Below, in pieces: positions 18,001-27,740 of a DNA stretch of 64,000 nucleotides. The notes beneath the pieces are model-generated. The model was given only the letters and a program-made list of their open reading frames with translations, was not told where the DNA came from and made no database searches. Position numbers and translations under genes: made by a program. Source of the DNA: Poriferisodalis sp965221195 (lineage in GTDB: Bacteria; Actinomycetota; Acidimicrobiia; Acidimicrobiales; Poriferisodalaceae); NCBI GenBank assembly GCA_965221195.1, contig OZ244864.1, forward strand, positions 310,001-374,000, in the 5' to 3' direction. The stretch's first letter is position 1; each line of letters starts with the position of its first letter.

Positions 18001-21000
18001 TACTCACTACCGGTGGGTCATCATCATCGGACACCGCGACAGTTGCCGAACCCGCAGTCGAACTCACGTCATAACCCGCACCATCAGTCACCGACACCGT
18101 CACCGAACCATCCGGCTCATCAGTGGTATCACCCGTTGTAGACACTGACAAAATAGCCGTACCAGTCGTCGGAACCGTCACCGTACGGCTACCCGTCGTC
18201 ACACCAAAACTGCCCGAGGCAGACACATCCACCGTCACCGATAACGCCGCCGACGGCGCCGGACTCACAGACACAGTAAACGAAGCCGAACCACCCTCAG
18301 CCACACCACTACCAGCAGCGATACTCACTATCGGCTGCGGGTCATCATTATCCGCAATGTTGACAATTGCCGAACCCGCAGTCGAACTCACGTCATAACC
18401 CGCACCATCAGCCACTGACGCTGTCAGTGACCCATTCGGCTCATCAACGCTGTCATCAAGAGTAGACAATGCTGTTCTAATTGAACCGGTCGTTGGAACA
18501 GTGATTGTCCAACTTCCACTAGACAGACCGAAATCGCCAGACGCAGACAAATTCAGGGTCACCGATAGTGGCGCTCGCGGTGCCGGGTTAGCTGACACGG
18601 TAAATGATGCAGCATAGCCCTCGGTTATGTCACCGTCGGAAGCGATGCTCACCACTGGAGTGACGGGAACACCCGCGTCGGTCACCGCCACCGACGCTGA
18701 TGGTTTGGAATACAGCTCATAGGAAGCGTCGTCAACCACCGTCACCGTGATCTTACCGTCAGAACCAGCGACCTTGTCGTCGGTTGTGGTGATTGTCAGG
18801 TCGGTGGTGCCTCCAGCAGGTATCGTTACAGTTTGAGAACCATCGGTCACCCCAAAACGATCACCAGAAGCAACGGTAACCTCAACATCAAGATCATTGC
18901 TAGGGCCAGGCAGCGCCCGCAAAGTGAAAACAGCGTCACCACCTTCAGTAATAGCTTTGCCAGCAGATACGATCACTACCGGCGCATCAGCCGTTAGAGG
19001 ATCTGTATCTATGTCGGTTACCTTGGCCGTAGCAGTGTTGGAGACATTAGCAGTAAAATAACTATCGTCAGACGGTTTCTGAACAGTTGCGGTTACTGCG
19101 CCTGCGGGCTGTGTGAATTTGTGATGCACAGTAGGTACCGTGAGCGTACCGGTACCGTTGGTACCAATCGTTACAGTGCGAGTAGAAGTATCAACCCCGA
19201 AAAAACCCGTTTCATCTACAGCAACCTGCACAGCCAAAGGTGACGTAGGCGCAGGAACCGCTTTCAAGGTAAATGAAGCATCGGCACCCTCATTGACATC
19301 GCCATCTGCGGCAATGCTCACCAGAGACAGATCGTCAGAAACCCACACATATGTGTGCTTGGAACCTTTTATCTTGTAGCCGCGATGTCCTGGTTCGTCT
19401 GCAAAGGCTTGGATTTGGCGCGGCGGTTCATCATTTTGATCTTTAGTTGTGGGGTAGGTCAGTTTTTGTGTGCCAGCAGATGTGAAGTACAAACGGGAGT
19501 GGTACTGGTACGGCAAATACGCTGGCGCTGCGTTCGTTGGGCGTAGCTCCATCACATGTATCCAAACAGCAGTTCTGGCGGCGGGGTTCTGGTGCATGGT
19601 CACTTCAAATTCGACCGGCTCACCTTCGTTTATGCTGTATTTGGCCGCAGCGACGCTGATCCAAGGCTGGTCGTTGTCGTAGATGATCACGCGCTGGTCG
19701 GTAACTGGCACGTAGGAGGCTGGCAAGGGCCCGATGCCAACCATTATGATCTTGGGAAGTTCAGTATCTGTGTCGTCATTGGTAGATATCGTCGCCGATG
19801 CCTTCAGCTCACCCGCCGGAATAGTGATAGACGTGAGCGCGGTGTAGGCGGCGTTGGGCTGTCCAGGAGGAGTCGCCCGGGTAGGTGTCACCACCACAGG
19901 AACCACCAGATCAGAACTAAGTGCCGCGCCTCTAAGTGTCACCGTAACCGGGATGTCTTCGCCCTCTGTCACCGAAGCAGGTACCGACAGCTCAATTACA
20001 TCGGTGTTGGCGGGATTATGTCCATGCACCTTGACGCCCCATGCGTTTAGCTTCGCGGGCACCCCTGTGGTGTTATACACCTTCAACTTCCAAGTACCCG
20101 CGGCGGCTTCGCCGAGATGCCGAGCCGAGCCGAACGTGAAGTCTCCATAGAGCGGGCAACGGCAATTTGAGCCGAGAGCTGAGCTAGAATCAACAAGCAA
20201 AGACTCGCGCCCACTTGGCGATACCAACACAAGCTTCAAAGCACGAAAGTGCGATGTGTCCATGTTGATAGTGACATCGACATGCTCAACAAAGCTGACA
20301 TCCGACTTGATGTCAAGCGTGAACTCTGTGCCGGTGGCACTCTTCACGTCTTGAACTGGCTTCTTGAAGGCCCAGGTGGAGAACATCGGTGGCAAGTTTT
20401 TCCAAGTCTTGGCTGCGGTTACCGCAGCCGACGCGTCTACCAGCCCGAACCCGTACTTGCGGCTATAAGAATAAGAGTCTTTAGTTGATCCATATTTCGT
20501 GGCACCGGTTTGCCAGCTCGAGTCGCTGCTGTCGTTCTTTTGCGCGGTGTTTGCCAATATCAGTTTCACATCACGCCACGTCAACGCGTTGTTCGCACTG
20601 CGCACTAGAGCGGCCACACCCGACACCACCGGCGCGGAATAACTAGTGCCCCGCAGTCCGGCGTGGTATTGGTTTTTGCCGATCGGCCCCAGCAAGCCAT
20701 GGCGCGTCCTAGCGCCTGAAGGGCCACACACCCACAAGTTTGAACCTTCCTCAGAATAATCTGCGTCGGTTCCGCCTGAGTCCACCGCGCAAGCAACGAT
20801 ATGGCCGCGGTGACTCAGACTCTCATAGAGGGCTGTCTCATCACCAACACCGTCGTTCTTTCCGTTACCCGCTCCCTTCACATGAACGGTGCCTTTGCCG
20901 TCGTAACCCGACTTTAGGCTCTGCTCCAAAGCCCTAAAAATAACCGGACTCTCTCGCTTGAGGCGGCCGGTAGCGTGCGCAGAATAACTGTGGTTAGCTA

Positions 21001-22405
21001 CCGCTACGGTCTTCGCGCGGTGCAAGTAGACCTGCTGATTGGTCCAAAAATTCTGAGCGTCTACGAAGTTGACGTTTTGCAAAGTGACTCGAGGAGCTAT
21101 CCCGCGTCCGCCTATAGCGTTGTCACGCGCGCCGATAATCCCCGCCACAGCCGTTCCGTGCCACGGAGCATACGAGCCATTCTCACCTGTTCGGCGCCCC
21201 CAATAGGTGCTAGCAGCCCGGTCGGAATTGCCAACCAAATCTTCGTGGCTGGCCTCCCAAGTGGCATCCACTACCGAAACAGTAACACCCTCACCTTTAG
21301 TGGTCTCCCACACATCACCCATGTTGATGTCAACCAACGGTTTGTGAGCTTTGCCAGAAGAAAATACGCTATAAGATTTGCTTTTGTCTAGATGCCATAA
21401 ACAAATCGACAAAGCATCACTCATCGGCGGATTGTCAGATCTGCAAATGGTAGTCGCATACAAGTTCATGGTTGGGTAGTTCACCGGCAGCGATTCTGAA
21501 TCGCTGTTAGTCTTGGGCGTGAACATATTGGGTGTTACCGACTCCACTTCGGGCATGTCAGACAGCAAACGCACCAACTCCAACGACTCAACATCTGAAG
21601 AGGTTGCGATACTGTACGCGCCGGGCAGACCCTCAGTCGGCGAAACTCGCTCGGGTGCCACGCCTTGGCTAGCAAGCACCTCCCGCGCGACGGTGTCATC
21701 AACGCCTGGAGCAAACAACACCATCACACCACCCACCGGTAAGAACAACTGACCAGTATCAGACACGAACCAGTTGTCTGCGTTGGCTGGCTTGTATGCA
21801 CTGCGCTGCGTGTCTGGGCTGCGTTGCGCTCGCTCCCGCGCAATCGCGCTGGTGTCGTTGGAACGCTCATCATGGGGTGGCACATAGCTGATGGCCGCTG
21901 AAGTCGCCAGATCAGCCAGCGTCGAAGCGTCAACACCAGCCCCACTGCCGAACGTAGCAGCACCCTGCGAACCCAACCGAGCCAGTTTCATCTCGCCAGT
22001 GGCATCCTCCCACTCAAATAGTCCGCCATCATCAAGCAGATCGCCAATGTTCGCTGGCGGATGAACAGCGCCCAACTCGTGACCTTCAATCTCCTCAGGC
22101 CCCAAATCAAACAAGCCCTCGGTCACATCAAAATCAGCTAACCCACCAAGCCCCTCATCGGGTGCCAAGCCCTCATCTAGCCCGACATCGCTTGGGTCGA
22201 ACGGGTCAACCTCGGCATTACCCAGATCTGTCGGAGACTCCGCATCGCTTGTGGGCCCATCGCTTGTGGGCTCAGCCGGTGGCTCAGGCAGCGTCGGTGC
22301 CTCAAGGGATGTCTGAGCCCACGCAGCAGCTGGCGCTGCGAGCGTCAGCGAGGCCGCCACAGCCAACGACACCACACACGCCATCACACAGCATCCAAAT
22401 CGCAT
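15077..22405 (-). CDS. Giant secreted subtilisin-like protease with Calx-beta repeats (paralogue 1)
   Basis: A 2442-residue secreted protein. The signal peptide is residues 1-30 (AWA-QT cleavage). An acidic prodomain and an I9-like propeptide follow, ending near PNMFTPK. The S8 protease domain has Asp380 (VSVVDATW), His416 (HGTAVAG) and Ser588 (GTSYSAP). A P-domain is at about 690-795 (FVEHVDVTINMD to GTWKLKVYN). Then come about twelve Calx-beta-like repeats (TEGxxASF, GSRTVTIP, ending in Asp-rich DDDD). Two helical YAAET modules are interposed, and a C-terminal ~125-residue domain is shared with the three sister proteins. There is no C-terminal membrane anchor or LPXTG. Calx-beta repeats are known calcium-binding beta-sandwiches. 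The ATG at 22405 gives MRFG, matching the sisters. It starts 24 bp after the stop of the PPDK-like gene, so the two are likely one operon. Confidence 0.93.
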   Translation of the reverse strand: MRFGCCVMACVVSLAVAASLTLAAPAAAWAQTSLEAPTLPEPPAEPTSDGPTSDAESPTDLGNAEVDPFDPSDVGLDEGLAPDEGLGGLADFDVTEGLFDLGPEEIEGHELGAVHPPANIGDLLDDGGLFEWEDATGEMKLARLGSQGAATFGSGAGVDASTLADLATSAAISYVPPHDERSNDTSAIARERAQRSPDTQRSAYKPANADNWFVSDTGQLFLPVGGVMVLFAPGVDDTVAREVLASQGVAPERVSPTEGLPGAYSIATSSDVESLELVRLLSDMPEVESVTPNMFTPKTNSDSESLPVNYPTMNLYATTICRSDNPPMSDALSICLWHLDKSKSYSVFSSGKAHKPLVDINMGDVWETTKGEGVTVSVVDATWEASHEDLVGNSDRAASTYWGRRTGENGSYAPWHGTAVAGIIGARDNAIGGRGIAPRVTLQNVNFVDAQNFWTNQQVYLHRAKTVAVANHSYSAHATGRLKRESPVIFRALEQSLKSGYDGKGTVHVKGAGNGKNDGVGDETALYESLSHRGHIVACAVDSGGTDADYSEEGSNLWVCGPSGARTRHGLLGPIGKNQYHAGLRGTSYSAPVVSGVAALVRSANNALTWRDVKLILANTAQKNDSSDSSWQTGATKYGSTKDSYSYSRKYGFGLVDASAAVTAAKTWKNLPPMFSTWAFKKPVQDVKSATGTEFTLDIKSDVSFVEHVDVTINMDTSHFRALKLVLVSPSGRESLLVDSSSALGSNCRCPLYGDFTFGSARHLGEAAAGTWKLKVYNTTGVPAKLNAWGVKVHGHNPANTDVIELSVPASVTEGEDIPVTVTLRGAALSSDLVVPVVVTPTRATPPGQPNAAYTALTSITIPAGELKASATISTNDDTDTELPKIIMVGIGPLPASYVPVTDQRVIIYDNDQPWISVAAAKYSINEGEPVEFEVTMHQNPAARTAVWIHVMELRPTNAAPAYLPYQYHSRLYFTSAGTQKLTYPTTKDQNDEPPRQIQAFADEPGHRGYKIKGSKHTYVWVSDDLSLVSIAADGDVNEGADASFTLKAVPAPTSPLAVQVAVDETGFFGVDTSTRTVTIGTNGTGTLTVPTVHHKFTQPAGAVTATVQKPSDDSYFTANVSNTATAKVTDIDTDPLTADAPVVIVSAGKAITEGGDAVFTLRALPGPSNDLDVEVTVASGDRFGVTDGSQTVTIPAGGTTDLTITTTDDKVAGSDGKITVTVVDDASYELYSKPSASVAVTDAGVPVTPVVSIASDGDITEGYAASFTVSANPAPRAPLSVTLNLSASGDFGLSSGSWTITVPTTGSIRTALSTLDDSVDEPNGSLTASVADGAGYDVSSTAGSAIVNIADNDDPQPIVSIAAGSGVAEGGSASFTVSVSPAPSAALSVTVDVSASGSFGVTTGSRTVTVPTTGTAILSVSTTGDTTDEPDGSVTVSVTDGAGYDVSSTAGSATVAVSDDDDPPVVSIAAGSGVTEGGSASFTVSVSPAPSAALTVTVDVSASGSFGVTTGSRTVTVPTSGSATLSVATSGDSVDEPDGSVTVAVTDGASYDVSSTAGSATVAISDDDDTPVVRITKTWNTTEGGNAVFTLSVSPVPPVAFNVSVDVTAEGSFGVTTGTRTVRIRRAAVLLVSTTDDSVDEADGSVTATVADGASYDVSSTAGSATVRVLDDDFPPPATPVVSITAGSDVTEGSNASFTLTANPTPSSALSVSVNVTSSGSFGVTTGSRTVTVPTTGSATLSVATSGDSTDEADGSVSVSVTDGASYDVSSTAGSATVNVADDDDAQQSVVPVVYVVPASLVSDVRGYAAETSNGVPHVNRWKQVLLAFGEDVPGFSGTPMTVADAQQHAQTFWSVRWDPVVEALQRLAANTQQQPVTPVVSITAGSGVTEGSSALFTVSASPAPSAALSVSVSVTASGSFGVTTGSRTVTIPTSGTATLAVATTGDSTDEVDGSVSVSVADGAGYDVSSTANSATVNVADDDVPPVVVYVVPASLVADVRGYAAETFNGVPHVNRWKRVLVAFGESVPGFSGSAMTVVEAQGHAQAFWSVRWDPVVTALQSLAANPPPQQQPTPQPQPQPPPVVTPVVNVTAGGGVTEGSSASFTLSASPTPSSSLVVTVNVTASGSFGVTTGSRTVTVPTSGSATLSVSTSGDSTDEPDGSVTVSVTDAAAYDVSSTAGTATVAISDDDDPPPPPVVTPVVSVTAGGGVTEGSNASFTLSASPTPSSSLVVTVNVSASGSFGVTTGSRTVTVPTSGTATLSVSTTGDSTDEPNGSVTVSVADGASYDVSSTAGTATVAVADDDDPPPPPPPATPVVVGDVKVSVDGQSQPVGPGGTLEFVVTLSKAADSDVKVGFKVSAVGGAWLMVGWDYVVRGLANKSDSVGELTFARGETRQVVYVDVPKDAWVLTSATILVALTSTSSGVEIDSDNNSAIGRLRS

Positions 22406-22428
22406 TACCAAAGCCTTACCTAGGAAAT

Positions 22429-25400
22429 CTACGGTCGCAGACGACCGATCGCTGACCCGCTCCCGCTATCGCTATCAATCTCTACTCCACCACTGGCACT
22501 AGTCAAAGCAACCAAAATCGTGGCAGACGCAAAAATCCAAGCATCCTTAGGCACATCCACATACAACACCTGACGCGTCTCACCACGCGCAAAAGTCAAC
22601 TCACCAACCGAATCAGACTTGTCAGCCAAACCACGCACCACATAATCCAAACCCACAGTCAACCAAGCACCACCAACCGCCGACACCTTGAACCCCACCT
22701 TAACATCAGCGTCTGCTGCCTTAGACAATGTCACCACAAACTCCAACGTGCCCCCCGGCCCAACACGCTCCAACTGACCATCAACCGACACCTTCACATC
22801 ACCAACAACAACCGGAGTCGCAGGCGGCGGAGGTGGTGGGGGGTCGTCATCGTCAGAAATCGCAACTGTCGCAGAACCCGCAGTTGAACTCACGTCATAA
22901 GCAGCAGCATCAGCCACCGACACCGTCACCGAACCGTCCGGTTCGTCAGTGCTGTCACCAGACGTAGACACCGACAACGTCGCAGACCCACTCGTCGGAA
23001 CCGTCACCGTACGCGACCCCGTCTTCACACCAAAACTACCCGACGCAGTCACATTCACCGTCACAACAAGCGAACTCGACGGCACCGGCGACGCAGACAC
23101 CGTAAACAACGCAGCACTGCCCTCAGTCACACCACCACCAGCAGTAACACTCACCACCGGAGTCACCGGCGGCGGTGGCGGTGGGTCATCGTCATCTGCG
23201 ACGCTCACCGTCGCAGAACCCGCAGTTGAACTCACGTCATAAGCAGCAGCATCAGTCACAGACACCGTCACCGAACCGTCCGGTTCGTCAGTGCTGTCAC
23301 CAGACGTAGAAACCGACAACGTCGCAGAACCACTCGCTGGAACCGTCACCGTCCGCGACCCCGTCGTCACACCAAAACTACCCGACGCGCTCACGTTCAC
23401 CGACACAACAAGCGAACTCGCCGGCGTAGGACTCGCGGACACCGTAAACGAAGCGCTACTGCCCTCAGTCACACCACTACCCGCAGTGATACTGATCACC
23501 GGAGTCGCAGGCGGTGGTGTCGGTTGCTGCTGGGGAGGATTAGCCGCCAAACTCTGCAACGCCGCCACCACCGGATCCCAACGCACACTCCAAAACGTCC
23601 GCGCATGACCCTGCGCCTCAACAACACTCATCGGTGTACCGCTGAACCCTTGAACAGTCTCACCAAACGCCACCAACACCCGCTTCCAACGGTTCACATG
23701 CGGCACACCATTAAACGTCTCAGCCGCATACCCCCGCACATCAGCAACCAAACTCGCAGGCACCACATACACCACAGACTGCTGCGCATCATCATCATCA
23801 GCAACATTCACAGTGGCCGAGCTTGCTGTTGAACTCACCGTGTAACCAGTCCCAGAAGACACCGAAACAGACACCGAACCATCAGCCTCATCAACACTGT
23901 CACCGGTAGTAGCTACAGTGAGCGAGGCAGTGCCGGTAGTAGGGATAGTCACCGTGCGACTACCTGTGGTGACACCGTAATCACCCGATGCAGTGACATT
24001 CACCGTGACAGTCAACAAACTAGCTGGCGCTGGGTTAGCGGCTAGCGTAAACGAAGCTGCACTGCCCTCAGTAACATCACCACTAGCAGTAATGCTGATC
24101 TCTGGCACGTCGTCGTCAGCCACGTTCACAGTGGCTGAGTTTGCTGTGGAACTCACCGTGTAACCAGTCCCAGAAGACACCGACACCGACACCGAACCAT
24201 CAGCCTCATCAACACTGTCACCGGTAGTAGCTACAGTGAGCGAGGCAGTGCCGGTAGTAGGGATAGTCACCGTGCGACTACCAGTGGTGACACCGTAATC
24301 ACCCGACGCAGTGACATTCACCGTGACAGTCAACAAACTAGCTGGCGCTGGGTTAGCGGCTAGCGTAAACGAAGCTGCACTGCCCTCAGTCACATCACCA
24401 CTAGCAGTAATGCTGATCTCGGGGGTAGCTGGTGCTGGTTGTTGAGGGTTAGCTGCAAGCCTCTGCAACGCTTCTACCACCGGATCCCAACGCACACTCC
24501 AAAATGTTTGCGCATGCTGTTGCGCGTCAGCAACGGTCATCGGTATCCCAGAAAACCCGGGAACATCCTCACCAAACGCTAACAACACCTGCTTCCAACG
24601 GTTCACATGCGCCACACCATTACCAGTCTCAGCCGCATACCCCCGCACATCAGCAACCAAACTCGCAGGCACCACATACACCACAGACTGCTGCGCATCA
24701 TCATCATCAGCGACATTCACAGTGGCCGAGCTTGCTGTTGAACTCACCGTGTAACCAGTCCCAGAAGACACCGAAACAGACACCGAACCATCAGCCTCAT
24801 CAACACTGTCACCAGACGTAGACACCGACAACGTCGCAGACCCGGTGGTTGGAATCGTCACCGTCCGCGACCCTGTCGTTACGCCGAAATCGCCCGACGC
24901 AGACACACTCACCGACACATCCAACGCAGCCGACGGTGCAGGACTCGCAGACAACGTAAACGACGCACTGCCGCCCTCAGTGACATCGCTGCCAGCCGTG
25001 ATACTTATCACCGGCACCGCAGGCGGCGGCTGTTGGGGAGGATTAGCCGCCAGCCTCTGCAACGCTTCTACCACTGGATCCCAACGCGCACTCGAGAACG
25101 CCTGCGCGTGGCCCTGCGCCTCCACCACAGTCATCGCAGTACCCGAGAACCCCGGCACATCCTCACCAAACGCCACCAACACCCGATTCCAACGCCGCAC
25201 ATGCGCTTCACCATTACCAGTCTCAGCCGCATAACCCCACACGTCGGCGATCAGACTGGCAAGGGTGGATTTGAACAGCTCCGATTCGTTGAGGGCTGCC
25301 GTGAAGACCCAAGGGCGGGCCTGTTTGATGGCGAGTTTGTTGGCCGCAGTGATCTTGAACTCGATCTCCATAGCGAAGTCGTCGTCTGCTTTGATCTCGT

Positions 25401-27618
25401 AGAGGGTTGCAAAACGGTCATGGATGGACTTCAAGCTGTTACGCAACTGAAGCATCTGCGCTTCGCTCATAAACAACTTGCCAGACTCGGCAAGGTTGGA
25501 ATACGCCAGCACAGTCGGGGTGCCGTCAGCAGCTAACAAGATCTCTTCAGGTAGCGAGTTCGCCTCGGGGTTGGTGACCAAATCTTCCCCCAGCTGGGTG
25601 TTGATGTAGTACGTGTCATCGAGGCCCTTGATCGGGTCGTAACTGACCGCAACGCCGTTGGCCAACTCATCGGAAAAGTTAGGGTGTACCAGAACCCCCA
25701 TCGCAGTCGCCAAATGGTCAACACGGTGGTGCTCGCGCTCGGCGAACGCTCGGAAGTTCCACAGGCTCGCCCACACCGCCTTGATGGACTTGTCGATTCC
25801 ATCGGTGGCGGTCTCGTCTGGATCTTGGGTTTTGGAGTCGTACAATCCCGCACCGCTGAAGTCTGGCAAATCTTCGTTGTTGGTGCTTGACCGGTAGCGC
25901 AGAGACGTACCATCGGGGTACAACTTGTGCATGTTCTCTAACGCTGTGATGATCCAAGCAGGTGTCGTGGCTTTCTTTATCTTCTTCCTCAGCTTTTTGA
26001 GTTCTTTCTCTTGCTCTTCGAAGTCCGACTGGAAGTCTGAGTCGGCCAGCAGTTCCCGAACGTCGGCATAGAGGTCGTTGGCTTTCATGAACTCGTCGTA
26101 GAAGTAGAAAGGCACTCCATAGCCTGTGGGTACTGTGCCAGTCGCAAGCGTAGATATTTTGGATAGCTCGGCCATGTTCGCTGCTTTGACGCCGAACGCA
26201 TCCCAGTCGTTGAACGAGATGTTGCTCAAGGCCGTTATCTTCGTGACGGTCAGGTCACGAGTAGGATTCTGAACGCTTGCGGGACGCGAACTGCTGTAGT
26301 GTGCATCCACTTCGGCCTTGGTGGCAACCCGCAGCTCAAAACCGTCAGCAGTCGCTTTGTAGTACACATGGCTACCCACAAGATCATCAATGTCAGTGTC
26401 GGCCTCGCTGAGCGCATCGCGGATGAATGCATTGGGAATGTTGTTCTGAATAGAGCGCAGATTAACATGTGACAATGGTGTCTGCGGTACCGTGGTGATA
26501 ACGCCAGCTACCCTCGGCAGATTGTTCGGCAACGTTCTCAAGATAGCAATGTCACGAGGTCCGGGAGTCTCACCGGGTTCAACCACACTCAACAAACCAT
26601 ATCCCTCTGCCTCGTGGTATGGGACGTACTCAACATCAGGCATGATGTCCTTGTTCTGCAAGACATTGACCCGCGATGCATCAAATAGCGACTTCTCAGC
26701 CACATATTTTTCCCTTGACCGTGAGCCAACCGGATAATACATCAGATTATCTGTGATAAACGGCAGTACTGCAGCTAGTCTCTCTTGAGCATACGCAACT
26801 CTCTTGAAGGACCATTCTCGATATTGTTCGAATTCGAAGCGATACACTCCTAAAGAGCCGTCCGGTGCTACCACATTGGGGTGGTACACAAGGATTCCAC
26901 TGTCTATGCCAATTCCTCTGCAGCCTGCACTCAACGCTCTTTCATGACGAAATGTTGACAGATGAATTTTGAAAACTTTGGTATTCTGAAAATGGATGGA
27001 TGGCGTTCGGGTGTGCAGGCCACAGATAACGAACTTTATGTACTCTGTGTTTTTTTTGTCATCCTCGCCGGGCGTTTCTGTACCCTTGTATGCTAGTTTC
27101 TTGAATGCCGCGCGATCCTTGATTGCCATAGCGCCAACCCAAGGCTTGACCGGATCAATCTTGCCCAGCGGATTCCGCAACCCGAACTCATCGATTTCAA
27201 CAACATCGTCAACACAATCACCATCAAGATCGGCCGGGTTGGCGACCGAATATTTCTCTACCCGGTACTTGTCCGCGCTCAACGGTGCCAGATTGTCCGC
27301 CAGCGTGGTCGTGCCCTCTTCGCCTCGCTTCACGAGGACCGGAAGGTCCCACACCACCGTGTCAACCACGGGGTGGTCCTTGACATACAGCACAAAATAG
27401 TCGTCTTCGGTTGAAGCGACCCTGATCGGCACGCTCGTGACTGCCACATTCGTGGGTGTCGGCGCAACCCAACCTTCCTCGCATGGGCCCGGTGGCGGAT
27501 CGTTCTGCTCGCTCGGCTCACCCTGCGCACCTACCCCAGACGGCATCAGTGCCATGGCGGCGGACACGCCCACAACAACCGCAGCCAGCCAAGACCATCT
27601 AGACCGAATAGCTCTCAT
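22429..27618 (-). CDS. Secreted PEP-synthase/PPDK-like protein with Calx-beta repeats
   Basis: A 1729-residue protein. A signal peptide (MRAIRSRWSWLAAVVVGVSA..., cleaved near GVGAQ) supports the ATG at 27618 over GTG/ATG choices further upstream. Residues ~40-330 are unassigned. At ~330-430 is a PEP-utilising swivel domain with His384 in TPLSHVNLRS, the position of the phosphohistidine. At ~475-775 is a PEP/pyruvate-binding ATP-grasp domain: RSSTNNEDLPDFSGAG (Arg576), NTQLGEDLVTNPEAN and IKQARPWVF. No PEP-binding TIM barrel follows. Instead there are three helical YAAET modules, five Calx-beta repeats and the shared C-terminal domain. These enzymes are normally cytoplasmic, so an exported copy is unusual. 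ATP supply outside the cell would be limiting; it may be a phosphate-transfer enzyme or a repurposed binding protein. Confidence 0.88.
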   Translation of the reverse strand: MRAIRSRWSWLAAVVVGVSAAMALMPSGVGAQGEPSEQNDPPPGPCEEGWVAPTPTNVAVTSVPIRVASTEDDYFVLYVKDHPVVDTVVWDLPVLVKRGEEGTTTLADNLAPLSADKYRVEKYSVANPADLDGDCVDDVVEIDEFGLRNPLGKIDPVKPWVGAMAIKDRAAFKKLAYKGTETPGEDDKKNTEYIKFVICGLHTRTPSIHFQNTKVFKIHLSTFRHERALSAGCRGIGIDSGILVYHPNVVAPDGSLGVYRFEFEQYREWSFKRVAYAQERLAAVLPFITDNLMYYPVGSRSREKYVAEKSLFDASRVNVLQNKDIMPDVEYVPYHEAEGYGLLSVVEPGETPGPRDIAILRTLPNNLPRVAGVITTVPQTPLSHVNLRSIQNNIPNAFIRDALSEADTDIDDLVGSHVYYKATADGFELRVATKAEVDAHYSSSRPASVQNPTRDLTVTKITALSNISFNDWDAFGVKAANMAELSKISTLATGTVPTGYGVPFYFYDEFMKANDLYADVRELLADSDFQSDFEEQEKELKKLRKKIKKATTPAWIITALENMHKLYPDGTSLRYRSSTNNEDLPDFSGAGLYDSKTQDPDETATDGIDKSIKAVWASLWNFRAFAEREHHRVDHLATAMGVLVHPNFSDELANGVAVSYDPIKGLDDTYYINTQLGEDLVTNPEANSLPEEILLAADGTPTVLAYSNLAESGKLFMSEAQMLQLRNSLKSIHDRFATLYEIKADDDFAMEIEFKITAANKLAIKQARPWVFTAALNESELFKSTLASLIADVWGYAAETGNGEAHVRRWNRVLVAFGEDVPGFSGTAMTVVEAQGHAQAFSSARWDPVVEALQRLAANPPQQPPPAVPVISITAGSDVTEGGSASFTLSASPAPSAALDVSVSVSASGDFGVTTGSRTVTIPTTGSATLSVSTSGDSVDEADGSVSVSVSSGTGYTVSSTASSATVNVADDDDAQQSVVYVVPASLVADVRGYAAETGNGVAHVNRWKQVLLAFGEDVPGFSGIPMTVADAQQHAQTFWSVRWDPVVEALQRLAANPQQPAPATPEISITASGDVTEGSAASFTLAANPAPASLLTVTVNVTASGDYGVTTGSRTVTIPTTGTASLTVATTGDSVDEADGSVSVSVSSGTGYTVSSTANSATVNVADDDVPEISITASGDVTEGSAASFTLAANPAPASLLTVTVNVTASGDYGVTTGSRTVTIPTTGTASLTVATTGDSVDEADGSVSVSVSSGTGYTVSSTASSATVNVADDDDAQQSVVYVVPASLVADVRGYAAETFNGVPHVNRWKRVLVAFGETVQGFSGTPMSVVEAQGHARTFWSVRWDPVVAALQSLAANPPQQQPTPPPATPVISITAGSGVTEGSSASFTVSASPTPASSLVVSVNVSASGSFGVTTGSRTVTVPASGSATLSVSTSGDSTDEPDGSVTVSVTDAAAYDVSSTAGSATVSVADDDDPPPPPPVTPVVSVTAGGGVTEGSAALFTVSASPVPSSSLVVTVNVTASGSFGVKTGSRTVTVPTSGSATLSVSTSGDSTDEPDGSVTVSVADAAAYDVSSTAGSATVAISDDDDPPPPPPPATPVVVGDVKVSVDGQLERVGPGGTLEFVVTLSKAADADVKVGFKVSAVGGAWLTVGLDYVVRGLADKSDSVGELTFARGETRQVLYVDVPKDAWIFASATILVALTSASGGVEIDSDSGSGSAIGRLRP
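23807..24442. repeat. Two tandem 318-bp Calx-beta repeat units, nearly identical
   Basis: Two adjacent units, starting at 23807 and 24125, encode Calx-beta repeats 2-3 of the PPDK-like protein. They differ at only a small number of positions. Each encodes 106 residues with EISITASGDVTEGS at the start. The similarity indicates a recent in-frame duplication. Confidence 0.85.
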
Positions 27619-27740
27619 CTCTACCACCGCCAAGCTCAACCCTGCCCGCATTCTACTCACGGCGCGGGGGCGTTGGCCGACGAAGCGCCAATGTATTGTC
27701 CTATTTCAATCGGCAGTACAGCGGCAGCGCGGACGGCAAC

